The position numbers were made by a program, and so were the translations under genes. Below are positions 56,132 through 64,000 of a stretch of DNA of 64,000 nucleotides, one piece after another. The DNA is from Streptacidiphilus sp. ASG 303 (GTDB lineage: Bacteria > Actinomycetota > Actinomycetes > Streptomycetales > Streptomycetaceae): contig NZ_JAJLRA010000004.1 in NCBI RefSeq assembly GCF_020991365.1, positions 310,001-374,000 of the forward strand, in the 5' to 3' direction. Position 1 is the first letter of the stretch. Each line of letters begins with the position of its first letter. The notes below the pieces were generated by a model, which worked only from the letters and a program-made list of their open reading frames with translations, did no database searches and was not told the origin of the DNA.

Positions 56132-57346
56132 GTGAGCGTGTGGGACGACCTGGTCGGCCAGGAGCGGGCGGTCGAGCAGCTGACCACCGCCGCCGTCGCG
56201 GCGCGCGCCGTGGTGGCCGCGGGCCGCGGCGCGCCGACCGGTCCCGGCTCCGGTTCGGCCATGACCCACGCCTGGCTCTTCACCGGACCGCCCGGCGCGG
56301 GCCAGGCGACCGCCGCCCGCGCCTTCGCCGCCGCCCTGCAGTGCACCAGCCCCGACCTGGACCTCGGCGGCACCCCCGGCTGCGGCTTCTGCGACGGCTG
56401 CCACACCGTGCTCGCCGGCAGCCACGCCGACGTGAAGACCGTCCGCAACGACGGCCTCTCCATCCCCGTGCGCGACATGCGCGAACTGGTCCTGCGGGCC
56501 TCCAGCTACCCCACCGGCGGCCGCTGGTCCGCGATCCTCCTCGACGACGCCCACCGCCTCACCGAGCAGGCCGCCAACGCCCTGCTCAAGGGCGTCGAGG
56601 AGCCCTCGCCCCGCACCGTCTGGCTGCTCTGCGCGCCCTCCGTGCAGGACGTCCTGCCCACCATCCGCTCGCGCTGCCGCCTGCTGGTCCTGCGCACCCC
56701 GCCGACGGCCGCGGTCGCCGACATGCTGGTGCGGCGCGACGGCGTCGACCCGGCACTGGCCGACCTGGCCGCCCGCGCCTCCCAGGGCGACCTGGACCGC
56801 GCCCGCCGCCTGGCGGTGGACGAGCAGGTCCGCTCCCGCCGGGCCGACGTGCTGCGGATCCCCCTGGAGGTCGCGGACGTCGGCGGCTGCCTCACCGCCG
56901 CGCAGCGCCTCGTCGACACCGCCAAGCAGGACGCCGAGCAGCTCGCCGGGACCAGGGACGCCAAGGAGACCGACGACCTCAAGGCCGCCTACGGCGCCTC
57001 CGAGGGCCTGGGCGGCCGGGCCCCGCGCGGCATGGCCGGCGCGATCAAGGAGCTGGAGAAGCGGCAGAAGAGCCGCGCGACCCGCACCCGCCGCGAGACC
57101 CTCGGCGTGGCGCTGGGCGAACTCCTCGGCTTCTACCGCGACGTGCTCGCCCTCCAGCTCGGCAGCACCGGCGAACTGGCCAACGAGGACCAGCGGCCGG
57201 CCCTGCAGCGGGTCGCAGCCGCCGGTCCGCCGGAGTCCACCCTGCGCCGCATGGAGGCCGTCCTCGCCTGCCGCACCGCCCTCGACCGCAACGTGGACCC
57301 GCTCCTCGCGGTCGAGGCCATGACGCTCGCCCTCCGCGCGGGCTGA
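56132..57346 (+). CDS. holB: DNA polymerase III subunit delta'
   Basis: 404 aa from the GTG at 56132. It is a clamp-loader AAA+ domain with VWDDLVGQERAVEQL, a modified P-loop GPPGAGQAT (Gln replaces the ATP-binding Lys, so it should not hydrolyse ATP, as is usual for delta'), the zinc cysteines C-G-F-C-x2-C, LLDDAHRLTEQAANALLK and the SRC motif IRSRCRLL. The C-terminal collar domain is helical. It acts in loading the sliding clamp. tmk-holB adjacency is conserved in many bacteria. Confidence 0.94.
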   Translation: MSVWDDLVGQERAVEQLTTAAVAARAVVAAGRGAPTGPGSGSAMTHAWLFTGPPGAGQATAARAFAAALQCTSPDLDLGGTPGCGFCDGCHTVLAGSHADVKTVRNDGLSIPVRDMRELVLRASSYPTGGRWSAILLDDAHRLTEQAANALLKGVEEPSPRTVWLLCAPSVQDVLPTIRSRCRLLVLRTPPTAAVADMLVRRDGVDPALADLAARASQGDLDRARRLAVDEQVRSRRADVLRIPLEVADVGGCLTAAQRLVDTAKQDAEQLAGTRDAKETDDLKAAYGASEGLGGRAPRGMAGAIKELEKRQKSRATRTRRETLGVALGELLGFYRDVLALQLGSTGELANEDQRPALQRVAAAGPPESTLRRMEAVLACRTALDRNVDPLLAVEAMTLALRAG

Positions 57347-57640
57347 CACCCGCCCCGCAGCACCTCCGCGCCCCGGGCCCCCGCGCATCCGCGCCCCCGG
57401 GCCCCTGGGCACCGTGCCCCCGCGCACCGTGCACCGTGCACCGCGCACCGCGCCCGGCCGACGGTCCCCCCGCACCGCCGTACGGCCCACGCCCTCCTCA
57501 CCCGTACGTGTGGTCCGGGCGGCCCCGCCGGAGCAGTCCGCCGCGACCGCCCGCCGGTCCTGGAGGGTGGGTCTCCCGCGCGCCCGACGCGGCCGACGCG
57601 GACCCCGGGGCGCCGACCCCGTCCCGGAGGTGCTGCGCCC

Positions 57641-58762
57641 ATGGTCCGTCCGGTCCTCGTCCTCGTCCTCCTCGCCGCCGGCGCCGCCGCGGTCCGGCTC
57701 GGCCGCACCGCGGCCGCGGGCTGGCGCGAGCAGGCGGCGGGGGAGGCGTACGACCTGCCCGCCGACCGCCGCGGCCCGCTGCGGCACGCCGCCGGCGCTG
57801 CGGTGGCCGCGCTCTGCGCGCTCGCCCTCCTGGCCGCGCTCGCCGACGGCGCGGGCGGAGGCGGCGGGGGAGCCACGGCCGCGGCCGGTCCCGCCGCCGC
57901 CGAGGCCCCCGGCGACGCCCTGCGGGCGCACGGCGGCCCGCCCCCCGCCGCACCCCCCGCCGACACCTCCGCCTCCGCCTTCACCACCGTCGGCAGCCCC
58001 GCGGGCGGCTCCCTCCTCCAGGGAACGCTCCCCGCCGCCGACGGCGGCCGGCGCACCGTGCACGTCTGGCTCCCCCCGCAGTACGCCGAGGACGACCGCA
58101 CCCGGTTCCCGGTGGTCGTCCTGCAGCCGGACACCCCGGGGCGCACCGCGGACGCCGGTGCCCCGTACCTCTTCGACGGCTTCGCCGACGCGGTGCGGCA
58201 GCACCGCGCGGTGCCGTTCGTGGTCGTCGCCCCGCAGGCGCCGCCCGGTACCGGGCACCCCTGCGACCTGCTCGCGGCCGCTCCCGAGGCCGTGCCGGAC
58301 GACGCCGTGCTGCGCTCCGCCGTCGCCGCCCGCTTCCGCACCCTGCGCCCCGGGCCGCGCGGCTGGGAGACGCTCGGCGTCGGCGGCGGGGCCCCCTGCG
58401 CGGCGGCCGCCGGCCTCGCCCGCCCCGACCTGTACGGCGCGGCGGCCGCCCTCACCGGCCGCTACGCCGCCGCCGTCCTCGCCCGCACCGCCGCCGACGG
58501 CCGTCCCGGACCCGAGGCCCCCCGCCTGCTCCTGGCCGCCGCCCGCCGGGACACCGCGGGCCGGGCCGCCGCCCGCGCGCTGCGCGACGCCCTGCACGCC
58601 GCGGGCGGCCGGGCGGCCGGGGCGCGGGTGCGCGTCTCCGAGGTGGTCCGGGACTTCGCGCCGGACCGCGAGCGGCTGCGCCTGGTCCGGGTCGCGGTGC
58701 AGTACCTGGCCGAGGCCCTGCCCGGCGAGGCCCGCCCGGCCCGGGGCCCCCGCGTGCGCTGA
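57641..58762 (+). CDS. Esterase-fold (antigen 85/enterochelin esterase-like) protein lacking the Ser nucleophile
   Basis: 373 aa, with CGGAGG 10 nt before the ATG at 57641. Two N-terminal helices (1-20 and 49-68) anchor a Pro/Ala linker and an alpha/beta-hydrolase domain resembling the antigen 85/enterochelin esterase group (RRTVHVWLPPQYAEDDRTRFPVV, split here, then FVVVAPQAPPGTGH). The elbow expected as G-x-S-x-G reads G-V-G248-G-G, so the nucleophile is absent, and the C-terminal His is not obvious. Probably a non-catalytic wall-associated protein. Between holB and this gene (57347-57640) only GCACCG(T/C) heptamer repeats were seen. Confidence 0.75.
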   Translation: MVRPVLVLVLLAAGAAAVRLGRTAAAGWREQAAGEAYDLPADRRGPLRHAAGAAVAALCALALLAALADGAGGGGGGATAAAGPAAAEAPGDALRAHGGPPPAAPPADTSASAFTTVGSPAGGSLLQGTLPAADGGRRTVHVWLPPQYAEDDRTRFPVVVLQPDTPGRTADAGAPYLFDGFADAVRQHRAVPFVVVAPQAPPGTGHPCDLLAAAPEAVPDDAVLRSAVAARFRTLRPGPRGWETLGVGGGAPCAAAAGLARPDLYGAAAALTGRYAAAVLARTAADGRPGPEAPRLLLAAARRDTAGRAAARALRDALHAAGGRAAGARVRVSEVVRDFAPDRERLRLVRVAVQYLAEALPGEARPARGPRVR

Positions 58763-58943
58763 GCGGGCCCGCCCCGCCCGCCCCTGCCCCGGGCAGGCGG
58801 ACCTGCCCCGCCGGCCCCTCCGGACGGTCCCCGCGCCCCCTGCCGCCGCCGACACGCCCCTGGGCGGCGGCGCACCCGTACCGCCCCGTGCCGGACGGTT
58901 ACGCTCGGTGCAGGCCGCACCGCCGACACGGAGGGACACCGCG

Positions 58944-60569
58944 ATGAGCAGCGCACGGAGCGTGCACCGGGCAGCGTGGCGAGCACGGCGGGGCGGTGCC
59001 GCGCTGCTGGCCGCCTGCGGGCTGCTGCTCGCCGGCTGCTCCTCCGGCGGCGGCCCGCAGGCGCCCGCCGGGGGCCGCCCGGCCCCCCGCTCCACCGCGG
59101 GGGACTCCGTCACCCCCGGTTCCGCGGCGCCGACCGCCCTGCGGCCGCTCCCGGCCGCCACCCCCGCCGCCCTGCTCCCGTACTACCGGCAGAAGCTCGC
59201 CTGGCACGCCTGCGACGGCTCGTTCGAGTGCGCGACCTTCAGGGTGCCGCTGGACTACGCCCGCCCCGGGGCCGGGGACCTCACCCTCACGGCGGCCCGG
59301 AAGAAGGCCACCGGCGCCGGCCACGCCCGTGTCGGCTCGCTGCTGCTCAACCCCGGCGGCCCCGGCGGCTCGGCCGTCTCCTACCTGGAGGGTGTCGCCG
59401 GGACCTTCGCCGCGCCGGTCCGCGCCGCCTACGACCTGGTCGGGTTCGACCCGCGCGGCGTCGGCCGCAGCAGCCCCGTGCAGTGCCTCGCCGGCCCCCG
59501 CATGGACGCCTACGCCGCCGCCGACACCACCCCCGACACCCCGGCGGAGGTCGACGCGCTGGTCCGGCTGGACCGCGAGTTCGCCGCCGGCTGCGAGCAG
59601 CGCTCCGGCCGCAGCCTGCCGCACGTGGGCACCGTCGACGCGGCCCGCGACATGGACGTCCTGCGGGCCCTGCTCGGCGACGCGAAGCTCCACTACCTCG
59701 GCAAGTCGTACGGCACCTACCTCGGGGCCGTCTACGCCGGACTCTTCCCGGGCCGGGTCGGCCGCATGGTGCTGGACGGCGCCCTCGACCCCTCCCTCGA
59801 CGCGCGGCGGGCCGCCCTCGGCCAGGCGTCCGGCTTCGAGACGGCCTGGTCGTCCTTCGCCCGCGACTGCGTCACGCACGCCGACTGCCCCTTCGGCCGC
59901 ACCACCGCGGCCGCCGGACGCAGCCTCGACGCCCTGCTCCGCTCGATCGACCGCAAGCCGCTGCCAGCCGGGGGCGGCCGCCGCCTCACCGAGGCGCTGG
60001 CCACGACCGGCGTCATCCAGGCCATGTACGCGGACTTCCTCTGGCCGCAGCTGCGCACCGCGGCCAAGGACGCCCTGCGCGGTGACGGCAAGGCGCTCAT
60101 GGCCCTCGCCGACGCGTACTACGAGCGCCGCAGCGACGGCGGGTACGACAACCTGATGTACGCCAACATGGCGGTCAACTGCCTGGACATGTCCGCGCCC
60201 TTCCCCGGACCGCGGCAGGTCGCCGCCGCCGTCCCCGCCTTCGTCCGCGCCTCGCCGCACTTCGGGCGCGCCATGGCCTGGATGTCGCTGACCTGCGCCT
60301 ACTGGCCGGTCAAGTCCGTCGGCGGCCCCCGCACCGTCACCGCGGCGGGCGCCCCGCCCATCGTCGTCGTCGGCACCACGCGCGACCCGGCCACGCCCTA
60401 CGCCTGGGCCCGCTCCCTCGCCGCCCAGCTCTCGTCCGGCCGGCTGGTCACCTTCCGGGGCGACGGCCACACCGCGTACGGGAACCGCAGCGACTGCGTC
60501 GACACCGCGGTGAACACCTACCTCCTGGAGGGAGAGGCGCCGCCGGAGGACAAGACCTGCGCCTCCTGA
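58944..60569 (+). CDS. Secreted lipoprotein alpha/beta-hydrolase peptidase (tripeptidyl aminopeptidase-like)
   Basis: 541 aa, with GGAGGGA upstream. The signal peptide ends in the lipobox LLLAG-C. The hydrolase domain has the oxyanion motif NPGGPGGS, the nucleophile elbow G-K-S-Y-G-T-Y-L-G and a C-terminal TAB-like domain with PPIVVVGTTRDPATPY (Asp) and GDGHTAYG (His). These are hallmarks of Streptomyces tripeptidyl aminopeptidase/SlpD-type mycelium-associated proteases. Cysteine pairs (HACDGSFEC; DCVTHADC) suggest disulfides. It degrades peptides at the cell surface, probably for nutrition or developmental protein turnover. Confidence 0.93.
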   Translation: MSSARSVHRAAWRARRGGAALLAACGLLLAGCSSGGGPQAPAGGRPAPRSTAGDSVTPGSAAPTALRPLPAATPAALLPYYRQKLAWHACDGSFECATFRVPLDYARPGAGDLTLTAARKKATGAGHARVGSLLLNPGGPGGSAVSYLEGVAGTFAAPVRAAYDLVGFDPRGVGRSSPVQCLAGPRMDAYAAADTTPDTPAEVDALVRLDREFAAGCEQRSGRSLPHVGTVDAARDMDVLRALLGDAKLHYLGKSYGTYLGAVYAGLFPGRVGRMVLDGALDPSLDARRAALGQASGFETAWSSFARDCVTHADCPFGRTTAAAGRSLDALLRSIDRKPLPAGGGRRLTEALATTGVIQAMYADFLWPQLRTAAKDALRGDGKALMALADAYYERRSDGGYDNLMYANMAVNCLDMSAPFPGPRQVAAAVPAFVRASPHFGRAMAWMSLTCAYWPVKSVGGPRTVTAAGAPPIVVVGTTRDPATPYAWARSLAAQLSSGRLVTFRGDGHTAYGNRSDCVDTAVNTYLLEGEAPPEDKTCAS

Positions 60570-60843
60570 ACCGGGCGCCGCCCGCCGCCGCCTCCGGACG
60601 CCCCGGCCCGCGCACACCGCAGCGGACCGGGGCGTCCCGCCGTGCCCGGCCCGTACCGCCGCCTCCGTCCGACCGGTGTCCCCGCCCGCGCGCGCCTTCG
60701 TCCGCCCGCGCCCCCCCCGGGCGGCCCCGCCCCGGCCGCCCGGTGTCCCCGGCCCCGGCTCCTCCCAGGCCCCGGCCCATCCCCGCCCCCGGATGGCACA
60801 ATTCCCTGGCCGCCCCGAACACCCGACCAGGAAGGGAGCCGCC

Positions 60844-61650
60844 GTGCTGGGAGTCACCGACCTGGCGACCTACACCCTCGGCGCACTCGTCATCGTGCTG
60901 CTCCCGGGCCCCAACTCGCTCTACGTGCTCTCGGTGGCTGCCCGCCGCGGCATCCGCACCGGCTACCGGGCGGCGTTCGGCGTCTTCCTCGGCGACACCA
61001 CCCTGATCGCGCTCACCGCCGCCGGCGCCGCCTCCCTCCTGGAGGCGAACCCCGCGCTCTTCGACGTCGTCCGGTACGGCGGCGCGGCCTACCTGGTCTG
61101 GATCGGCGCCAACATGCTCCGCTCGGCCCGCGCCCTCTGGCGCGAGCACCGCGCCGACGCAGCCCCCGACACCACCGCCGCGGCGCCCGGGACCCCCGGC
61201 CCCGCCCGGCGCACCCTCGCCGCCGCCCTCGCGGCGCTGCGCTCGTACATCCCCCTGGCGGGCCGCGCCGCCCGGGACCGCCCGGCGCCCGCCGACGGCC
61301 CCGCGGAGGCGCCCGCGACCGCCGCGGGCGGCATGGAGGAGCGCCGGGAGCGGCCGTTCCGGCGGGCGCTGGTGGTCAGCCTGCTCAACCCCAAGGCGAT
61401 CCTCTTCCTGCTGAGCTTCTTCACCCAGTTCGTGGACCCCTCCTACGGCAGGCCGGTCCTCTCCTTCGCGCTGCTGGGCGGCATCCTGCAGACCTTCAGC
61501 GTCCTCTACCTGTCCGCGCTGATCCTCGCGGGCACCGCCCTCGCGAACGCGTTCCGCCGGCGCCGCCGCCTGTCGGCGGGGCTGACGGGCGGCGTCGCCG
61601 TCCTGTTCGGCGGCTTCGCCCTGAAGCTCCTGGCCTCCTCCGGCGTCTGA
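60844..61650 (+). CDS. LysE/RhtB-family amino acid exporter
   Basis: 268 aa from the GTG at 60844, with GGAAGGGA upstream; upstream in-frame sequence is Pro-rich and non-homologous. It has six membrane helices and the family start LVIVLLPGPNSLYVLSVAARRG, split here, with LNPKAILFLLSFFTQF in the second half. A 60-residue cytoplasmic insert rich in Ala/Pro (about 105-165) interrupts the usual loop. LysE-type proteins export basic amino acids, homoserine or related metabolites by proton exchange. The substrate is unassigned. The gene ends in a long perfect hairpin before tRNA-Thr. Confidence 0.92.
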   Translation: MLGVTDLATYTLGALVIVLLPGPNSLYVLSVAARRGIRTGYRAAFGVFLGDTTLIALTAAGAASLLEANPALFDVVRYGGAAYLVWIGANMLRSARALWREHRADAAPDTTAAAPGTPGPARRTLAAALAALRSYIPLAGRAARDRPAPADGPAEAPATAAGGMEERRERPFRRALVVSLLNPKAILFLLSFFTQFVDPSYGRPVLSFALLGGILQTFSVLYLSALILAGTALANAFRRRRRLSAGLTGGVAVLFGGFALKLLASSGV

Positions 61651-61655
61651 CCCCG

Positions 61656-61695
61656 CCGGTGCGGGGCGCGGCGGACCCGCCGCGCCCCGCACCGG
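61656..61695 (+). terminator. Terminator of the LysE-family gene
   Basis: A perfect 19-bp stem (61656-61674 with 61677-61695) starts 6 nt after the stop codon; the tRNA promoter (-10 TAGACT at 61715) follows. Confidence 0.9.
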
Positions 61696-61769
61696 AAGCA
61701 CCCGCGGAACTGTGTAGACTGTCCCGCGTTGCCGATGCACGGACCACCCGCGGTGTTCCCGTCGGCACT

Positions 61770-61843
61770 GCCGCCTTAGCTCAGTTGGCCAGAGCGACGC
61801 ACTCGTAATGCGTAGGTCAAGGGTTCGATTCCCTTAGGCGGCT
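61770..61843 (+). tRNA. tRNA-Thr (anticodon CGT)
   Basis: 74-nt cloverleaf: acceptor GCCGCCT pairs with AGGCGGC, discriminator T. The D-arm is AGCTCAGTTGGCCAGAGC and the anticodon arm ACGCA-CTCGTAA-TGCGT has CGT at 34-36. The T-arm is AAGGGTTCGATTCCCTT. CCA is not encoded. It decodes ACG. Confidence 0.95.
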
Positions 61844-61851
61844 CAGCTGGG

Positions 61852-61886
61852 AAAGGCCCGGGACACCAGTGGTGTCCCGGGCCTTT
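61852..61886 (+). terminator. Terminator of tRNA-Thr
   Basis: A perfect 16-bp stem (61852-61867 with 61871-61886) with an AGT loop starts 9 nt after the tRNA. The right arm ends in TTT and is followed by CTGCTT. Confidence 0.92.
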
Positions 61887-62251
61887 CTGCTTCACCTCGC
61901 GCGTCGGCGGCGCCGGGCGTGCGCCACCCCCGCGGTGCCGGTCCCGGGCGTGGTCCCGTGTGCGGCCGGAGGGCCGTCCCCGTCCGGCGCACCGCCTCCC
62001 GCATGAGGGGCGTTGCCGCGTCGACGCGGCGCCGGGCCGTGCGGAGCCGGCGGCACCCGGGGACCTCCGTGACGGTCCGGCCGTCCCGGGACCTGCGTGC
62101 GGCCCTCGGCCGTGGTCGAAGCGGCCCGGTACCGGCGGCCGCACCGGACGGCGTCCGCCCTGCCGTGACCACCTGGGACGGCCGTCCCGAAAAGAGGATC
62201 GCGGCACCTGCCGTCTGGCGTCAGGGACGGGCACCACGGAATGATCCCCCC
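61887..62251. other. Gene-free spacer downstream of tRNA-Thr
   Basis: 365 bp without a convincing gene, integrase or repeat of the tRNA 3' end. It carries the promoter space of the HAD gene and scattered GC-rich inverted repeats. Confidence 0.5.
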
Positions 62252-62983
62252 GTGGCAGACGTGGTCTTCTTCGACCTGGACGGCACCCTGGTCGACCATC
62301 GGAGCGCGGTCCTGGAGGCGATCGGCCGGATCGTCCGGGCCGCGCCGAACGCGACGGCCCCGCCGGAGGAGCTGGTGGCGTCGTGGTGGGCGCTGGAGGC
62401 GCGCCACATGCGGGAGTACCTGGCCGGCCGGTGCTCCTTCGCCGAGCACCACCGGCGCAGGCTCCGCTCCTTCCTGCCGATGCTCGGCGAGCCGGTCCCC
62501 GAGAGCCCCGGCCTCCTGGACGCCTGGATCGCCGAGCGCTACCTCCCCGTGTTCGAGGAGTCCTGGCGGTGCTACCCCGACGTCCAGCCGTGCCTGGAAG
62601 CCCTGGGACGGCTTCCCCGGGGGCCGCGGCTGGCCGTCCTCACCAACGGGGACCCCGGGCAGCAGCGAGCCAAGCTCGCCCGCTTCGGCCTCCTCGGGTA
62701 CTTCGAGGGCGTCCTGACCCCGACCGAGCTCGGCGCGGCCAAGCCCGCCGCCTACGCCGCCGCCTGCCGGCTGATGCGGACGGACCCCGCGCAGGCGGTC
62801 AACGTGGGCGACATGCTGGAGAGCGACGTGAACGCAGCCGCCCGCGCCGGGCTCACCGGCATCTGGCTGGACCGCGGTGTCGACTTCGCCACCGGCGGAC
62901 CGTCGCCGACGGCGGACGGTGCGGTCCTCCGCATCGAACGGCTCACCGACCTCCCCGGCCGCCTGCCGGGCACGAACACCTGA
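62252..62983 (+). CDS. HAD-family hydrolase
   Basis: 243 aa from the GTG at 62252. Motif I is V-F-F-D-L-D-G-T-L-V-D at residues 5-15, motif II L-T-N-G-D (Thr), motif III Lys in LGAAKPAAYAAA, and motif IV VGDMLESDVNAA. A helical cap (about 20-90) classifies it in subfamily IA with phosphoglycolate-phosphatase-like enzymes and YjjG-type nucleotidases. It would dephosphorylate a small metabolite; the substrate is unassigned. It stands alone between the tRNA gene and the toxin-antitoxin pair. Confidence 0.9.
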   Translation: MADVVFFDLDGTLVDHRSAVLEAIGRIVRAAPNATAPPEELVASWWALEARHMREYLAGRCSFAEHHRRRLRSFLPMLGEPVPESPGLLDAWIAERYLPVFEESWRCYPDVQPCLEALGRLPRGPRLAVLTNGDPGQQRAKLARFGLLGYFEGVLTPTELGAAKPAAYAAACRLMRTDPAQAVNVGDMLESDVNAAARAGLTGIWLDRGVDFATGGPSPTADGAVLRIERLTDLPGRLPGTNT

Positions 62984-63163
62984 CCGTCCCTCACGGCCGT
63001 CGTGGGTGAGCGGCCCGGGTCGACCCGGCGGACCGCCCGCGGCACCGGACGAGGCCTCCGCCCTCGCGGACGGCCGGAGGAGGCGGAGTGCGGGGGGCGG
63101 TGGACGGTGCTTCCGACGGCCGGTGCACCGGAAGCCCCTCCGCCGCGGGGGTGGCATCGGCGG

Positions 63164-63169
63164 TAGCAT
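63164..63169 (+). promoter_or_regulatory. Candidate -10 of the toxin-antitoxin operon
   Basis: TAGCAT ends 7 nt before the antitoxin ATG at 63177, suggesting a leaderless transcript; no convincing -35 was seen. Confidence 0.4.
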
Positions 63170-63176
63170 AAGGGGT

Positions 63177-63440
63177 ATGAGCGAGCCCACCCGGAAGTAC
63201 TCGATCACCATGCCCCGGGACATCGCCGAGGCCGCCCGTGCCCGGAGCGGCCCGTCCGGTCTCTCCGCGTACGTCGCCGCAGCGGTCGCCCGCCAGATCG
63301 AGCGTGACAACCTCGGCGAGCTCATCGCCGTGGCGGAGGCCGAGCACGGCCCGATCACGTCCGAGGAGGTCCAGCAGAAGCGCGACCTCCTGCGGCGCGC
63401 CCACGGGGAGCGGCGCGGTTCCGGGGTGGACGCGGCGTGA
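63177..63440 (+). CDS. Antitoxin of a type II toxin-antitoxin pair (ribbon-helix-helix-like)
   Basis: 87 aa. RKYSITMPRDIAEAARARSG, then PSGLSAYVAAAVARQIERDNL, fits a ribbon-helix-helix DNA-binding fold of CopG-type antitoxins. The C-terminal acidic/basic stretch (EEVQQKRDLLRRAHGERRG) would wrap the toxin. Its stop overlaps the toxin start by 4 nt (GTGA), the usual arrangement. It probably represses its own operon. The pair lies past the conserved gene block, on the 3' side of tRNA-Thr. Confidence 0.85.
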   Translation: MSEPTRKYSITMPRDIAEAARARSGPSGLSAYVAAAVARQIERDNLGELIAVAEAEHGPITSEEVQQKRDLLRRAHGERRGSGVDAA

Positions 63441-63850
63441 CCCGCGGTGCCGCCGTGCCCGCCGGCACCCTCGTCCTGGACAGCGATGGGCTGGCCAAGG
63501 CGGTGCTCCGGGACCGCGAGGTGACCGCGTGGCTGGCGACGGCGCTGGCGGACGACCTCCGGGTGGTCACCAGCGCGGCCACCCTGGTGGAGGCCGTCCA
63601 TCCCCGCATCAACCGGCCCGCCCTCGAGTGGACGCTGTCCCGTCTCGTGGTCGAACCGGTCACCGAGTCGATCGCCCGTCACGCGGCCGCCCTCCTTGCC
63701 GACGCCGGACTGCACGGGCACAAGCACGCCGTCGACGCGATGCTGTCCGCCACCGCCCTCGCTGCCCCCGGGCCGGTCACGATCCTCACGTCGGACCCCG
63801 ACGACCTCGCCGCCCTGTGCGGCAGCCGCCTCGCGGTCGTCAAGGTCTGA
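63437..63850 (+). CDS. PIN-domain toxin (VapC-like ribonuclease)
   Basis: 137 aa from the GTG at 63437, coupled to the antitoxin. PIN acidic residues are visible in order: D in LVLDSDGL, E in ATLVEAVH, D in KHAVDAML and D in LTSDPDDL, the Mg2+-binding set of VapC-type endoribonucleases. Such toxins cleave tRNA or rRNA when their antitoxin is degraded. The spacing AVDAM followed about 20 residues later by TSDPDD is standard for PIN domains. Nothing recognisable follows in the last 150 bp of the window. Confidence 0.88.
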   Translation: MTRGAAVPAGTLVLDSDGLAKAVLRDREVTAWLATALADDLRVVTSAATLVEAVHPRINRPALEWTLSRLVVEPVTESIARHAAALLADAGLHGHKHAVDAMLSATALAAPGPVTILTSDPDDLAALCGSRLAVVKV

Positions 63851-64000
63851 TGCCGGCGGTCCCCTGCCCGGGGCGGGGGCGTCGTGCGCCCGCCGGGCGC
63901 GGCGGTCCCGCGGGACCGCGGATGTCCCGCCGGTCGTCGCCGGCTGCGGGGCCCGGGATGCCCGCCCGTCGCCGCAGGGCGCACTCCCACCAGGGCCGGA

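Noticed and set aside
54872-59161. 1429-codon minus-strand frame across tmk, holB and the esterase-like gene
   Set aside because: Spans several convincing plus-strand genes in the antisense direction and has no recognisable protein motif.

Overview
The window reads as chromosomal core DNA of a very high-GC actinobacterium, most likely Streptomyces or a close relative. Third codon positions are almost always G or C, GTG starts and GTGA/ATGA overlaps are common, and the Streptomyces developmental genes wblA and bldG are present. Gene order is the conserved block known in S. coelicolor around SCO3540-SCO3583. It also parallels Mycobacterium tuberculosis from about Rv3644c to Rv3683 (synteny recalled from general knowledge, not searched).

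Left edge (1-1900): an SDR oxidoreductase gene cut by the window edge, its divergent TetR regulator with three operator-like inverted repeats, a broken LacI-type fragment, and a tRNA-Pro gene. This part has more A/T-ended codons than the core and lies on the 3' side of the tRNA, as an integrated island would.

1997-16019: cell-wall and redox/regulatory core. It holds a metallophosphoesterase, a D,D-carboxypeptidase, a YqeY protein, a bifunctional penicillin-binding protein, WblA, two translationally coupled ArsA/Get3-type ATPases, a small conserved protein, RidA, a NUDIX hydrolase, a metallo-beta-lactamase-fold hydrolase, Crp, endonuclease III and a NUDIX CoA pyrophosphatase.

16153-28786: an MFS drug exporter, a MarP-like membrane serine protease, an epoxide-hydrolase-like protein, a holin-like membrane protein, NhaA, acetyl-CoA synthetase with a DasR-like site, a beta-carbonic anhydrase, a CooC-like ATPase and a Fic-fold protein lacking the catalytic His.

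28787-40143: an HAD phosphatase gene flanked by two non-coding RNA loci (a confident 6C RNA and a candidate 6S-like RNA), then a Flp/Tad-type secretion cluster (TadZ, TadA, TadB, TadC, pilin-like, TadE-like, TadG-like). The cluster meets a convergent DEAD/DEAH repair helicase, followed by the BldG anti-sigma antagonist and its anti-sigma partner.

40751-64000: a proton-pumping pyrophosphatase, an ABC exporter with a MarR-type regulator, a lipoprotein, a methyltransferase, a DUF3592-like membrane protein, topoisomerase I, a membrane-anchored thymidylate kinase fusion, the DNA polymerase III delta' subunit, an esterase-fold protein without its nucleophile, a secreted lipoprotein peptidase, a LysE exporter, a tRNA-Thr gene, an HAD hydrolase and a toxin-antitoxin pair.

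No CRISPR array, insertion sequence or rRNA gene was seen. Intergenic DNA is rich in short tandem repeats, including a 17-bp unit family at two loci, and in long perfect hairpins that probably terminate transcription.
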